From assembly GCA_018881555.1 (NCBI GenBank), contig JACAXG010000007.1, positions 1,254,643 through 1,318,642 of the forward strand: a stretch of DNA of 64,000 bases, written 5' to 3'. Position 1 is the first letter of the stretch; every line of letters starts with the position of its first letter. The position numbers and the translations under genes were made by a program. The notes beneath the pieces were generated by a model, which saw only the letters and a program-made list of their open reading frames with translations, was not told where the DNA came from and searched no databases. Below, piece after piece: positions 27,720 through 38,739 of this stretch. The DNA comes from Amblyornis subalaris (Eukaryota; Chordata; Aves; Passeriformes; Ptilonorhynchidae).

Positions 27720-28020
27720 ATTTTGTGATCCTTTGGGAGCCTGCTGTACGAAGGCATTCTCTTCCCGTTGCTTCGGCACCTGGGAATTCGGGCTCCAATG
27801 ATATTTTCCAGCAGATGTGACTATCGGGGCTTGTTTATTTTTAGCTGGGGACTGTGCACCTTGATCTCGGTGGGAAGCTTCCTGTCCTCATTGTCTTTTA
27901 CAGCCGGTTGTAAAGGCAAGTGGCTTATAATGACCTACCCTTACTTCCCCTCGCTGCTTCCAAAAGACACAGGAATGTCATCATCACATGTTATAATTTA
28001 CTCAGGGACTTTCCGATGAG
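27720..28020. promoter_or_regulatory. candidate regulatory patch with retained CpGs
   Basis: In an otherwise CpG-poor neighbourhood this roughly 300-base patch has about ten CpG dinucleotides (for example in tacgaagg, ttcccgttgcttcggc, aattcgggc, atctcgg, agccgg, ttccgatg) and higher GC. It could be a conserved non-coding element or enhancer. An open frame at 27768-28019 crosses it, but the peptide is not recognised. This is a composition-based guess. Confidence 0.2.
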
Positions 28021-28414
28021 GACCTCACAGGTTTAACCTTTCCAAAAGCTGTGTTTATTCAAGAGGGTAATAGTGCTGGTAGCTTAAATGTTGAGGCTAA
28101 GAAGTTACCAGATTGTATTTGATAAGTTCATTGATCCTTGTCCATTGCATAGTTTTTATTTTGGGGTGAGTCAATTTATGTTTTTCAGTGATATGCGTAT
28201 TTTGATCACCTAAATTCCATTATAATAAAATTTCAGAGGAAAACCATTTTTATTTTTAATGTTACATATCGAAGTTCTAACTTCTCTTAAATTCCTTTTA
28301 AATAATGGAGAAAAGGGGGGAACATACAGGAATGGTTCATATTTCTCCATCATAAATAGTAGCAATTACTTTTCCTAAAAACATATTCTAAAACATTGTA
28401 AAATTTTAAGCATC

Positions 28415-28435
28415 GTGTGTGTGTGTGTGTGTGTG
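28415..28435. repeat. (GT)10 microsatellite
   Basis: Ten uninterrupted GT units plus a G, followed by further TG-rich sequence to about 28477. An ordinary dinucleotide repeat that is likely to vary in length between individuals. Confidence 0.95.
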
Positions 28436-31400
28436 CTCCTGCGCATCGGTGCCTGTGTATATTGTCTGTGTGTGTTTAGAGCAGTGGGACATGACTGTAT
28501 AAAAGCCTTGTGCAGCAGGTTGTAATGAAAAGGTTTTGTCTGTAATTTATAGATACTTTCAATGTTTGTTAAAGGGGAAAACCATTCATCAGGAAAGAAC
28601 TCTCACTCCAGGATCAGGACTTTCTGTAGCCCCTGTGAGGGCTGCTGTTGCGATGCTGTTTTGTCTGTTTCCTGTTGTATGAAAAACAGTTTAAGGAGCA
28701 GATTTCCATCTATTATATTCTTCAGAAAACAGTCAGGATGATCCAACTGATGGCTGGGTTTAATATATAGGAGGTTTGGAATAAAGCCCAAACTTAGGGT
28801 TCATTTCATCTTTTGCTCACGTGACTTGTTTTGCCATTATAGGGAAAAGAATGTTTGTTTCCTAAATATTCTGTGTGGTAGATAGCAGAAACTACACGCC
28901 CACTACGTTTCTCCCCAGAAAGGTTTTTTCCACTAATAATATGCAGATTTTATTTTTGGCAACTGTTTTGAATTTTGGAAGAGGGACATGATACAAGGAT
29001 CCCTTTTCAGTATTCTTTTGTTAAAATGGAAAAAGAAAACAGGCCTGTCTTTTTCTTTGCAAGGTGAGCAATTAACAGGAGAGTGATGCTGCTGATGATG
29101 CTTGCTGCGTGATATTTATTATTGGGTAAGATTGTGGGAAGAAACTACCTATCTAATTCTTCAGGATTTCTCTGGAATACCTTTTGAGGAACACATGAGA
29201 CCAAGGGTTGACCAAGAAACACTGCTCCCGATTAGTCTGAAAGAGGCTTGAAGCTTGCTTAGCGTTTGCTTTGCAGGCAACAGGATGAAAAGAGCAATTT
29301 CCTGTTTCTGTTGGTACTAGTTTTGCCTTTGCATGGCTTGCTAATAATCCTGTTAGTGGTGGTTTTGGGAAAAGACTCAGAGGCCTTCAGTTCTTCTTGG
29401 AATTCTTAATAGAAAAGAGAATCATTTCAAACAGTTTGTTTCAAACACCTGTCCCAAGAGCACCTTTAGTGAGTTGTTATGATTCCCAGTGTACGTTTGA
29501 TCTCTCAGAATATCCTGCAAAGTTTTGATACTTTCCTAATTGCTGCTTCACAATCGTCACCAAATGAGACCTCCCCAAAACACCTACAATGTTTTTTGTT
29601 AGAGCAGAAGATTATACAGAAGCTTCTCTTGTCCCAAAATAACTCTCAGTTAGATCATTCTTTTCACCTCTACCGGGAGAAGTCACCCCTAAAATGCATT
29701 CTGTTGCCAGTGGGGGTGCTGCAGAACTTTCAGTTATGTAAAAACAGTCAATATTTTTACCATGGAAAAAATTGGTAGAAGGACAGGTGTGGCCTTGCAT
29801 TTTGCAGTTCTTCAGATGTGCAATGTTTTTGGTTCAACGAAATAGTTTCTCACGCACTTTTGTGTAAACATGAATTGTTAACCTAACGGCAAGGATTGTT
29901 ATGAATTCCTAACCTATGTGATAGACATTATTACTAACCAGTGGACAGCAGAAAGTGGTATCTCCATCCTCCAATCCACGGTGAATTTAGAAAACATAAA
30001 TAAAATGAGGGCAGAGGCCAGCTCTTCTCTTCCTGCTCACCTCGTCCTCCATTTTGGCCTCTGCCTGTTAGAGAACCCTGACAACTGTGTCCGTGTGTTT
30101 ATTCAAACCTAAAAACAACAGACAGGTAGAAAGGACATACTGGATGTGTTGTGTATTTTTTTCCACTTACTTCTTACAGTATTAAAATTGGTCAACTCAA
30201 AACTCAACTCGTATAAGAAAAATGTCTCTAAGGTTGTTGTTCTGTTTAAAATATTATTGCTGGTGAATGACTGTATGGGACATTTTCCTCCCTGGGATCT
30301 CTCGTGGTTAATATTTCTCAAAACAAAGATAAAAAGAGAGCATAAGAGAAAAATCTTGGTGTAAAAGTGATAAGGTGGTTTGTGGGGACCTGATAAGCTG
30401 GTACAGAGATCTCCCTGTTTTGTTCTTAAACCATTGTGTGTACTCCTGGTGCTGATCCTGAAAAAAAATCCCTCCCAACGTGTACCTACAAAGCTCTGTT
30501 GAATGGCACATCCTGACATGTGAAAGGAGAAGTCGTGGGGCTGAGCTACCTGAAAGAATGGCTTGGCATTCCTGCGGCTGAGGGGAGCTGCTTTTGAGGA
30601 AAGAAAGAAGATGGGGAGGAGCCTGGGCACTGATGAGTGTGCGTGGAGGGGGGGGGTCAGGAAGGCAGGCTGGAGCTGAAAAGACCACATCCGTGTTTTT
30701 CCAGGTGTCCCTTTTGCAATATTTCATTAGGGTTTTTTTTAGAAGAAAAGAGGCAGCACATCCAGTCATTCAGAGAAATAAGTGACAAGAAGAGAGAGAA
30801 GCCAGACTTGTGCTGTGCTTTCATTAACTGTTTTACTGCAAGTGGTACCTCATTTTATAATGCTTTCTCAATTACAGGGTCTCCCACATGGTCATTGCCC
30901 CTCATTTTCTTCCCCATTACTTTATTGCTTTGTTTAATCCTTTATAATGTGTCTAACCCACTCTTAGGGTTGCTTGCAAAGTTCAGGCTGCTCTTGAGGT
31001 ATTTTTGTTTGAAATAAATGAAATGGTTCCAAATTGTCTGCATTTAGTGTGACAGAAAAAAACCCACAACTCGATCTTTTAAAGCTTCNGAAATGAGTGA
31101 CTTCTTCCCTGATCAAACAGGACTTCCAGAACTGGTGCTTGCCTTCTACCTAAACNATTCAGGAGGCCCCCTCCATGCTTGAAACATATATAAATGATGA
31201 AAACAATTAAATGTGTACATATTTTACAAGATTTAACTTGACAAGCCTGAATAAACTAGCTTCTGCCCTGCACCTTTGTTCTTGCCCTAGGTCTTTCTGT
31301 GTACTTGCGATAGACTTTCAACTCAGTCAGAAAAAATTCTTCATAACCAAAAGACTTGGCATCAGAATTAAAACACAACTGTTTTAAGAATTGCTCATAC

Positions 31401-34400
31401 CTTTCCCATTACTTTGGCAATATGACAATTACAGGTAGAAAAATTAAGCCACAAAATTCTCCAGAGCCCCTTTTTGCTCCAGTTGTTTGGTGTAGTTTTT
31501 ACAGAAGGATGTCCTGCAAAGCAGCTTGCTAAGAGAAGAGGTGGAGTGTGTGCTTCAGTAAAAATCTGGTTTTTAGGTTAGGTTTGCGTCTTTCCCTTGC
31601 ATTGTTTCAAGGTGAGTTTCAGTTATAAATAATGTATCTGTCTGGAATTCTGCACTGGTGTATCTTGTGGGCTGGGTGTAGTTGTTGGTGAGAACTCCCA
31701 TCTTACTATCTCGCCAAATTTATTTTCATTTTGATTTTATATGATTCCTGATTAACTGAAATATATTTGTATGTGGATGTTTAGGTTTAAAATATTACTG
31801 TCAGTGATGTCAGAAAGGCAAACACTATGCTGAGAATGTTTATCCAAACTTTCTCAACGAAAGCAAATGAGAATTTTTTTATGCCACCAGGCCTTGAAAA
31901 AGTGTCTTCTTTTCCTGTTCTCCTTGAGAGGTGAGATTTAGTTCCATGTTGCTGGCCTTTTGACTTTGGTTTTTTCAGCATGTAGTTCCTATAGCTTGTT
32001 TCATTGTGTAGCTCATGAACCTGTTTGAGGCACTCTGGTCATTAATGCAAATTAATACATTGATGCAATGTCCTGAACTGGTGAAAAAGAAAAGCCTTGT
32101 GACTCTCAGTGATATAAAGTTGTTTACATCTGAGTTTACAGGTATTTCAGCTTTCTGATAACAACTTGCTGGTAGTCTGTCAAGATAGCAATCACCTCCA
32201 ATGTGTCTTACATTGAATTTATTGCCAGCTTTAGCTCCCGGCAGTAGTAATGATGAGAAGTCCTTTCTGATTGCGTGGTAATGTCTGGATTACGCTGCAA
32301 TAAGTTAAGGACTTTGAAGCATCTTGTTTCCATCCTAATGTGCATCTTTCCTGTTTATGTTAAATGGGCAGTGTAAAAGAGGAGATTTGTAATGACACCT
32401 TTACCACCTAACCTTTCTTTCTCAGCTGAAAGGATGTCCTTTATTAGGTCGGTGTGGTGGGTTAACAATGCCCTCATTCACTTCTGCAAAATTCAGTGTG
32501 TGGTTGCTGTGAAGTTCAGTTCACTGCAGCTGAACTGATTCATGTTGTTGGATGAGCATGTAATGTGTCAGTCCAGCAAAGCCAGATGTTCATACCAACT
32601 TTTCTTCCTTTCCCTCCCTGCCAATTCTTCCTGTTAAATAGACTGATCTTAGTGGCCATAAAGCCTCGTTTCCATGTGTATACAACCCACTAAGTAGTAG
32701 AACTGTGTATCATACACACATAAAATAATCAAATAATGTAACGGCGTAAGGAAGAGGCCTGATGGTGTCTGTTTTTATTTGTAAGTGAAACTTCCCAGAA
32801 GTTATGGTTGCCTTTCTGGTTGTAATCCTTTAACAGCTTATTGAAGGATAAAGGCACTCCACTACCAGAAAAAAAGGTACATCTGGTATCAAGGGCATTA
32901 TTTTTGAGTATAAAGCGATAAGTAGCAGTACATTCTTTACCGTTGGTAGTAGATACTGAAATTTAAAAATGGTAGTTGGGGATATGCAGTACAGCCAAGA
33001 AATACTTGAGACTTCACAATCAGCTAATGCATTATTTTGTTTGTTTTCGTGGAATATTGAATGGTGCCGGAATTAACAGGCTTGGGGATGTGTTGAAAGA
33101 AAAACCTTCGCTAGAATTGTTGGTAGGGCAAGAATTGTTCCCTGTCCTCCAACCTTCATGTTCTCTAAACTCAGGTGTTTCTGTAGCAAGAAGGTTTTTT
33201 GAACAATATTTTTTAAGATCTTATAATTCCAAAATTGTCACATGCCTCGTAACTTTCAGTGCATGATCTGAGCAGCAAAACTGACAAAACCATCTTGGTA
33301 AAAGCCCATTAAAGGATTCCTTTCTGACTTTTTATACATCTATTGTGGGTTTTATTATTTGATGACAGACTAAGAGATACATGGTGATTTAAAGGGACAT
33401 ATTAATTTGGAGGAGTACTTGCCTTTAAAGAAAAAAGTTGTTATGATTGTAGAGAAACCTGAGACATGAAGTTATATAAGTTGCAAACAGCACTGAGCTC
33501 AGTTTACAGCAAAGCTGTGTGTGATGCTTCTACGTCTCCTATGACTGTAAATTAGTGTTACCTGTCAACAGGTTGTTATTCTGTCTATTTGGCCTGTAAC
33601 TGTTATGGAAGGAACAAGGAAAAGGGAGGAAGTCAGCTTTGGTCATGACCGAAAATCTGATGAAGATATTGGAAAGATTTTCGTTGACTTTATTATGCTT
33701 GAGGTCAGATGCTTGGAGTTTGAAGAAAATCCAGGAAAGTAGAACAAAACCAGAGGCTTGAAAAATAGTTTCTGTCATTTGATTGCTTTGTGAAACTATA
33801 GATTAGTTCAGAGCAAGCGTTTTAGCCCTGAGTAAAGAGAAATAATTTTGACATTTTTCTTAGAAGTAAGCTTTGCTGAGTAATCATGACATGAAAAACG
33901 GTGTTGTGCACAGCTGCTCTACCAATTTATCAGATTATTTTAAAATAGTCTCAGGCACAGCAGAGCAGCCTAGATTCATCTAGTCCAATTTTCAGTCTCT
34001 AGCAGTTCCCAAAAAGTAGATGCCTAAAAAAGAACACAGAATGACTTAAATTCCCANTTTGCTCCTCCTTGAAGGTACAGAGCACCAGCACATTTATCAG
34101 GAATATAATCTACACTGTTTTTTCTCTCCTGTATAGTAGATTAATTGACAAAATGAACACAATCAAGTGATTTACTGGCCAAGAGAACTGCAAAACAAAC
34201 AAAAAAAAGACCCAATGGTAGTGGAGCTTTTCACTAAAGACTTAAAAATGTCATTGGACTGCACTGATACAGTTTTAGCATTTGCCCCTAAAAATGCAAA
34301 GTCACAACCCTAAGTTATTGTTTTACAACTCTAGCTGTTTTTTCATGATGAGCATTGTCTTTGGCAATTTTGTTTTCAAATATGGTTGGATCAGCTCTAT

Positions 34401-34850
34401 TAATAAAGGTGCCCTGAGGGTATTTGCAGCTAGTGAGGTGGTGTTCTGGGTACCCATCCAGCGCTGAATAAGAAACTATTTGTTACCTTTTTGTTTGCAG
34501 CAGCAACAAGTTTTAACATTAAAGCATCACGGTATCTGATTGCCTACAGGAAAGGGATATAATATTCACTTAGCAGCCAATGAATGAATGATTAAAATCT
34601 TAAAAGCATTTAATAAGATTGAAACACAGAGCAGGGCTGTTCTCTGGTGTAAAGTTACAGAGGAGGTTCACTGGGTCAGAGAAAGAGTATGGGAGATTGG
34701 ATTTTTTTTGCTGTTGTTGAAAAAAATAGCAGTGTTACTTTTGCTGTCAAGTCAAGACAGCTCTGAGGGGAAAACCATAGATGAGTGACGGTATGTTAAA
34801 AACAGCACAAAACCAAACAAAAGAATTTGTTGCACACCTGTAATACGACC

Positions 34851-34864
34851 AAAAAAAAAAAAAA
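34851..34864. repeat. A14 homopolymer
   Basis: Fourteen consecutive A bases. No retroelement sequence was recognised upstream, so it is not obviously the tail of a retrotransposed copy. Confidence 0.8.
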
Positions 34865-36005
34865 GTCATTATTATATACAAAGATGTGCACAATTTCTAT
34901 CCTGACCATTAGTTAAAGCTGTAACAATTAGGGTGATGTAAACAGAATCTGAAGTTAAGGTCAGTCAAAACTACAGTTCAAGGCGTTAGTTAAGCACAGG
35001 GACAGCATTGTTGCCTGTGACAAGTCCCACAGAGCGGGACAGCTGCCTCTTGCTTGTTTATTAATAAATGGACTGTTTATTAATGACATCTGAACACTTC
35101 AGTAATTCAATATATTGAAAGTGTTTTGTGTTGCTTTGTGCATTTTGAGTTTGGGAACCTCTCTCTGGAAGATGAGAGGTTATAATCGGTTCTTTAAAGA
35201 CCTTAAGTTGGCCAAAGATTCCTGCTAAGNGATTTTTTGTGAGCGAGGAGAGACGCCAGTGCATGATGTGCCTGGTATTCCAAGCACAGTTCGTGCCAGC
35301 TGCCTTCTCAGGTCCCCAGGGTAAGGAGCAGTCTGAGAGATATTTCAGATGAAATAGGGAAAAAAGAGGCACTTTGAAAAGGTGAAATTATCTCCACTTA
35401 GTCCTCTGTAGCTTGATGAAACTGCATCTGCTGAGTAAGTTGTATTGGAAGTCTAGCTCCAGGACTAGGGAGATATAGCTCTGCATATGAGAAGTGTTAT
35501 TATTTTCCTGGGATTATTCCTCTCCACCTTCATGATAAGGCTCAGAGGCAGAAAAATGGAGGCAGTACAGTTTGAACAGTACAGGAACACTGAAAAGCCT
35601 TTGAATACCATGATCTTCATCTGAAAGTGCTATTAAAATAAATTACATGATGNGTTGGGGGGTTTTTCCTGACAGCCCTAAACTGTTTAATTTTCCTGCA
35701 TTTCAGTCTATCTGCCCTGTAAAACCTGCAATTTTTGGGTAGAGAAATTGTTTTTGGGTGGAATAGGGTCTTCTGTTCATTCATTAGTTTTTCTAAATGA
35801 CTTGATCCAAACTGATAATTGCCTGCAGAGGAGATTACTCACCTTGCCAGCCAGAGGAGAGCATCCCTGTACTGGCATCCTGGGCTTGGAAGCAACCACG
35901 AGCATTTCAGTCTATTTCTCCTTCCCAGGTTCCATAACTTGATTTTTCAGCTTTAAGAAAATAGCTTGTCGAGATAAGAATCTTAATCCTGTCAATAAGA
36001 TAACC

Positions 36006-36050
36006 AAAAAAAGACAAAGAAAAAAGAAAGGGAAAAAAAAAAAGGGAAGG
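36006..36050. repeat. A/G-rich tract
   Basis: A nearly pure purine run of A-rich segments broken by G, about 45 bases, lying just before the CpG cluster. Low-complexity sequence. Confidence 0.7.
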
Positions 36051-36119
36051 CTGGGCTAACAGGTTTCTCTAACCCACGAGACTGTGGGGTGTTGGAAATA
36101 TGTTTTTCCTTGTTTCTGT

Positions 36120-36415
36120 CTGGCCCCCCGGCCCTCACTCACCCTAAGNACAGCATCACTGCTCTCCCTCTCCCCATCAGCGCCGGTGGCGGCAGCCAGT
36201 CTGACCTGGAAAGGAGCCGAGGCTCCGGAGATCTCTCTTCAGACCCGGAAATGTCAGTAATTCCCTCCCTCATCCCGCTCTGTTTATTCAGGGCGCCGAG
36301 TGCCGGCTTCACCTGATGACTCTGGCAGGAGGTAGCCGGAGGCTTTCGCTCGGCGCTGCCTGCGGCCGGCTCCGGCTCAGCCTTACGCACGCCATGTTCT
36401 GTGCGCGTCTGGCAG
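36120..36415. promoter_or_regulatory. CpG cluster, candidate alternative promoter or exon
   Basis: About 20 CpGs occur in under 300 bases, the densest cluster in the window (for example gcgccggtggcgg, gagccgaggctccgg, gggcgccgagtgccgg, ttcgctcggcgctgcc). A splice-acceptor-like ctctccctctccccatcag ends at 36180. The following frame reads a Ser/Gly/Asp-rich peptide containing SQSDLERSRGSGDLSSDPE, then runs to a stop near 36316. A donor-like aaat|gtcagt lies near 36240. It could be a small CpG island, an alternative first exon or an internal exon. No TATA box or family identity supports one over another. Confidence 0.3.
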
Positions 36416-36579
36416 GGAGGGAAGAACTTCAAGGCTCCTCTTGAAGGCACAGCACAAATCAGAGGAGGGCAGTGCAAGGCGCCCAGCGGGTCCCTGGCGG
36501 TAGCTGAGGTCCTCTCCTGGGCTGATTTGAGAGACAGGTCTATTCCTAAAGGTGTGTGAAGTCTGGTGATGTGGACCCC

Positions 36580-37230
36580 AGAATATTGGTGAGGAACATG
36601 ATTTCAGATGATTTGTGTGAAAGAGACTGTGGTGGAAAATGTCAATGAGAACAGGAAGATCAGGATGCCATGCAGGTACAGGAAGAGGGCCGGAGGGACT
36701 GAAGAGTGTGATTTTTAGGATAATAGAAACTAAGGTTTGTTTCATGGAATAAGAGAGTCAGAGAACGCAATAGCAGGAAAGTTTGATGTGGATTTGAAGG
36801 ACCTGAGCAGATGAGTTGGGTGAGTCCAGAGGGACAACAAGAGGACTGAAAGGAGAAGGAAAAGGCTGGTTAAGCAAAGGGAAACTTCAGCTGGGACAGA
36901 AATACAAGGGGAAAGACTTGTAGATACAAATGTTGATGGAAAATGGAAAGTTGAAAGTATTAGATTTTGATATTTTCTGTCAGGTTATATGTGGGAAGGA
37001 AGTAGAGGCAAGGAAGAGCACCAAATGAGAAGTTGGTAAAATGGACTTAGGATTTTGGAAATTCTTTTTATTGGAGTTGGGGAAACAGAGCTGACTTAGC
37101 TAGGATTGTGGAAAAACTAAAAGGGAAGATGAACTTGCAATGGAGGGCAGCAGCCAGACCTTGAGATTTCCAGCCCAGATGATCGATAGCACAAGAAGAA
37201 GAGCAGAGGAAATGGGTGTTGGTCTGATTG
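36580..37230. other. purine-rich block on plus strand
   Basis: For about 650 bases the plus strand is strongly A/G biased without being a simple repeat (gaacaggaagatcagg, aagaggactgaaaggagaag, gggaaggaagtagaggc, agaagaagagcagagg). It directly follows the CpG cluster. The cause is not visible: possibilities are a decayed repeat, a transcription-linked skew or a purine-rich conserved element. Confidence 0.45.
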
Positions 37231-38574
37231 GGAACATGCAGGTCGCATGCCAGGTGTTTGGTTATCAGTTTGTCAGTGAATATAGATAGTGTTTCTTAAT
37301 TCACTGCTTAAAAAATTGTTGCTCTGAAAAAGCCTCAACCATCCTGTCCTCTTACAAAAAGTTATTCCTGTCCTAACATGCTGTAAGTTGGCAGGAGAAA
37401 GTGTGACTGTTCCTGCACTGTCTGGAATTTGGACAGTTTTTGGCTGTAACCTCTCAAATAAAGGTAACAATAACAAGAAGTCATTGCTTTATTGTTTTTT
37501 TTTTCAACTATAAATTACAGACTTTGGGTTGTACTGTCAGGAATTTAGAGCTGGAAGCAAGTTTCTGCCACCTTGTTCCATTTATGTTTTAAATCTTACT
37601 TGATGAGTAATAGAGAGAACAGGCATTCGAAGTGAAGCAGGATCAAGTATCGGGAGAGAGATTTTTAGAACTCACAGCAAGACTGTACTGGGGCAAGAAG
37701 AAATGCAGGTTAATAGAGTTCAGGAAGTTGTGCTCAGAACCTTGCTGTTACATAAACCAACAAAATCAGGAAAATATCTCTTGGGATGAAATACTGCCTT
37801 AGCTTGATGAGGTTACTGCTTGGTGGAAGTATCTTGGCAAAAAAAAAAAAGATTCTCCATACTGGGAGAGGGACTAGTGTTTGCTTTTAACATAGGATCT
37901 GTTGAAACTTTTAGCCTGGCCTGGCCTGCACTCAAGCCAAAGCTGAGCTTGGCAGAGATGTGATGCTCAAGCCACTTGGGCTTCCAGTGGAGTTTGCATC
38001 CCTGTCTCTGCTGGGATTTCTTTGGTCCGGTCTAGTGCTGCAATCCAAACTACCTGTCTTTATCATGGAGCTGGAGTTGCTTCTGATTGCTGTGTGGCAG
38101 TGATACGGAAGTTTGTAAGAACTCAGGAATTGCTTGGGACCTAGGAGGGTTAAAAAGCTGCACAAATGTAAGACTAGAAGCAAAAAACTGTATGCTAGTT
38201 CTAATTCGAATGCAAAATTCCTACGGTGCTTCTGACGAACCACTCAAAGTCTGTTCTTCCCAATTTGCACATCTGTAAAACTCCGATGTGCTTCGTTTCA
38301 CAGAGATGTTACAGACATAAGCTTCTGCTGTTACTATTACAGTATTTTGAAGATACAGAGTCGTAAGTTACTAGTTTTATCATCTGATGCTGTTTTGTGC
38401 CATCCTTCTTCCAGCATTTTTATGCATGATGTTGGTGACCGTAGCTAAGTGCAGTAGAGTTAACAGGAATACCGTGGAAAAGGAAACAATTTGTTTGGTT
38501 CTTGCACAGTCCTGACTGCGATTTTTACATCTTCTAATTTTGTTTTGCTTGTGGGGAGGCTTGCCTGGCAGAAA
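37231..38574. other. non-coding stretch, no gene recognised
   Basis: No gene seen. A run of A (about 12) occurs near 37838. Short frames on both strands are not recognised. Confidence 0.5.
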
Positions 38575-38739
38575 ATCAGAGAAGCTGTGAATGCCTCATC
38601 CCTGGAAGTGTTCAAGACCAGGCTGGATGGAGCTCTGAGCAACCTGATCTAGTGGAAGGGTCCCTGGCCATGGCGGGGGAGTTGGAACTAGGTGGTCTTT
38701 AAGGTCCCTTCCAACCCAAGACTTTCTATGATTCTATGA
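38575..38739 (+). mobile_element. CR1 LINE, truncated 3' end
   Basis: Sense-strand CR1 tail. It begins near cagagaagctgtgaatgcc, continues through tcatccctggaagtgttc, gagcaacctgatctagtgg and ggtggtctttaaggtccc, and ends with the duplicated octamer (ttctatgattctatga, 38724-38739). It is 5'-truncated, non-coding and about 165 bases long. Its intact terminal octamers make it one of the better preserved copies here. Confidence 0.95.

Larger units (their letters stand above)
28021..36005. other. non-coding stretch, no gene recognised
   Basis: About 8 kb without a supported gene. The longest uninterrupted frames of the window lie here on the minus strand (30109-30690, 193 codons, overlapped by 30308-30769 in another frame). 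They have no signal peptide, domain or repeat that I recognise, and no usable gene context. A G-run (nine or ten G) sits near 30649. Confidence 0.5.

Noticed and set aside
30109..30769. Overlapping minus-strand frames of 193 and 153 codons, the longest real ones
   Set aside because: Two different frames are open over the same DNA, no domain or family is recognised, and no splice or promoter context fits. Chance length in 64 kb is plausible.
34851..34864. Poly-A runs (here and at 47007-47022) as possible retrotransposition tails
   Set aside because: No retroelement or processed-gene sequence was recognised upstream and no flanking duplications were found.
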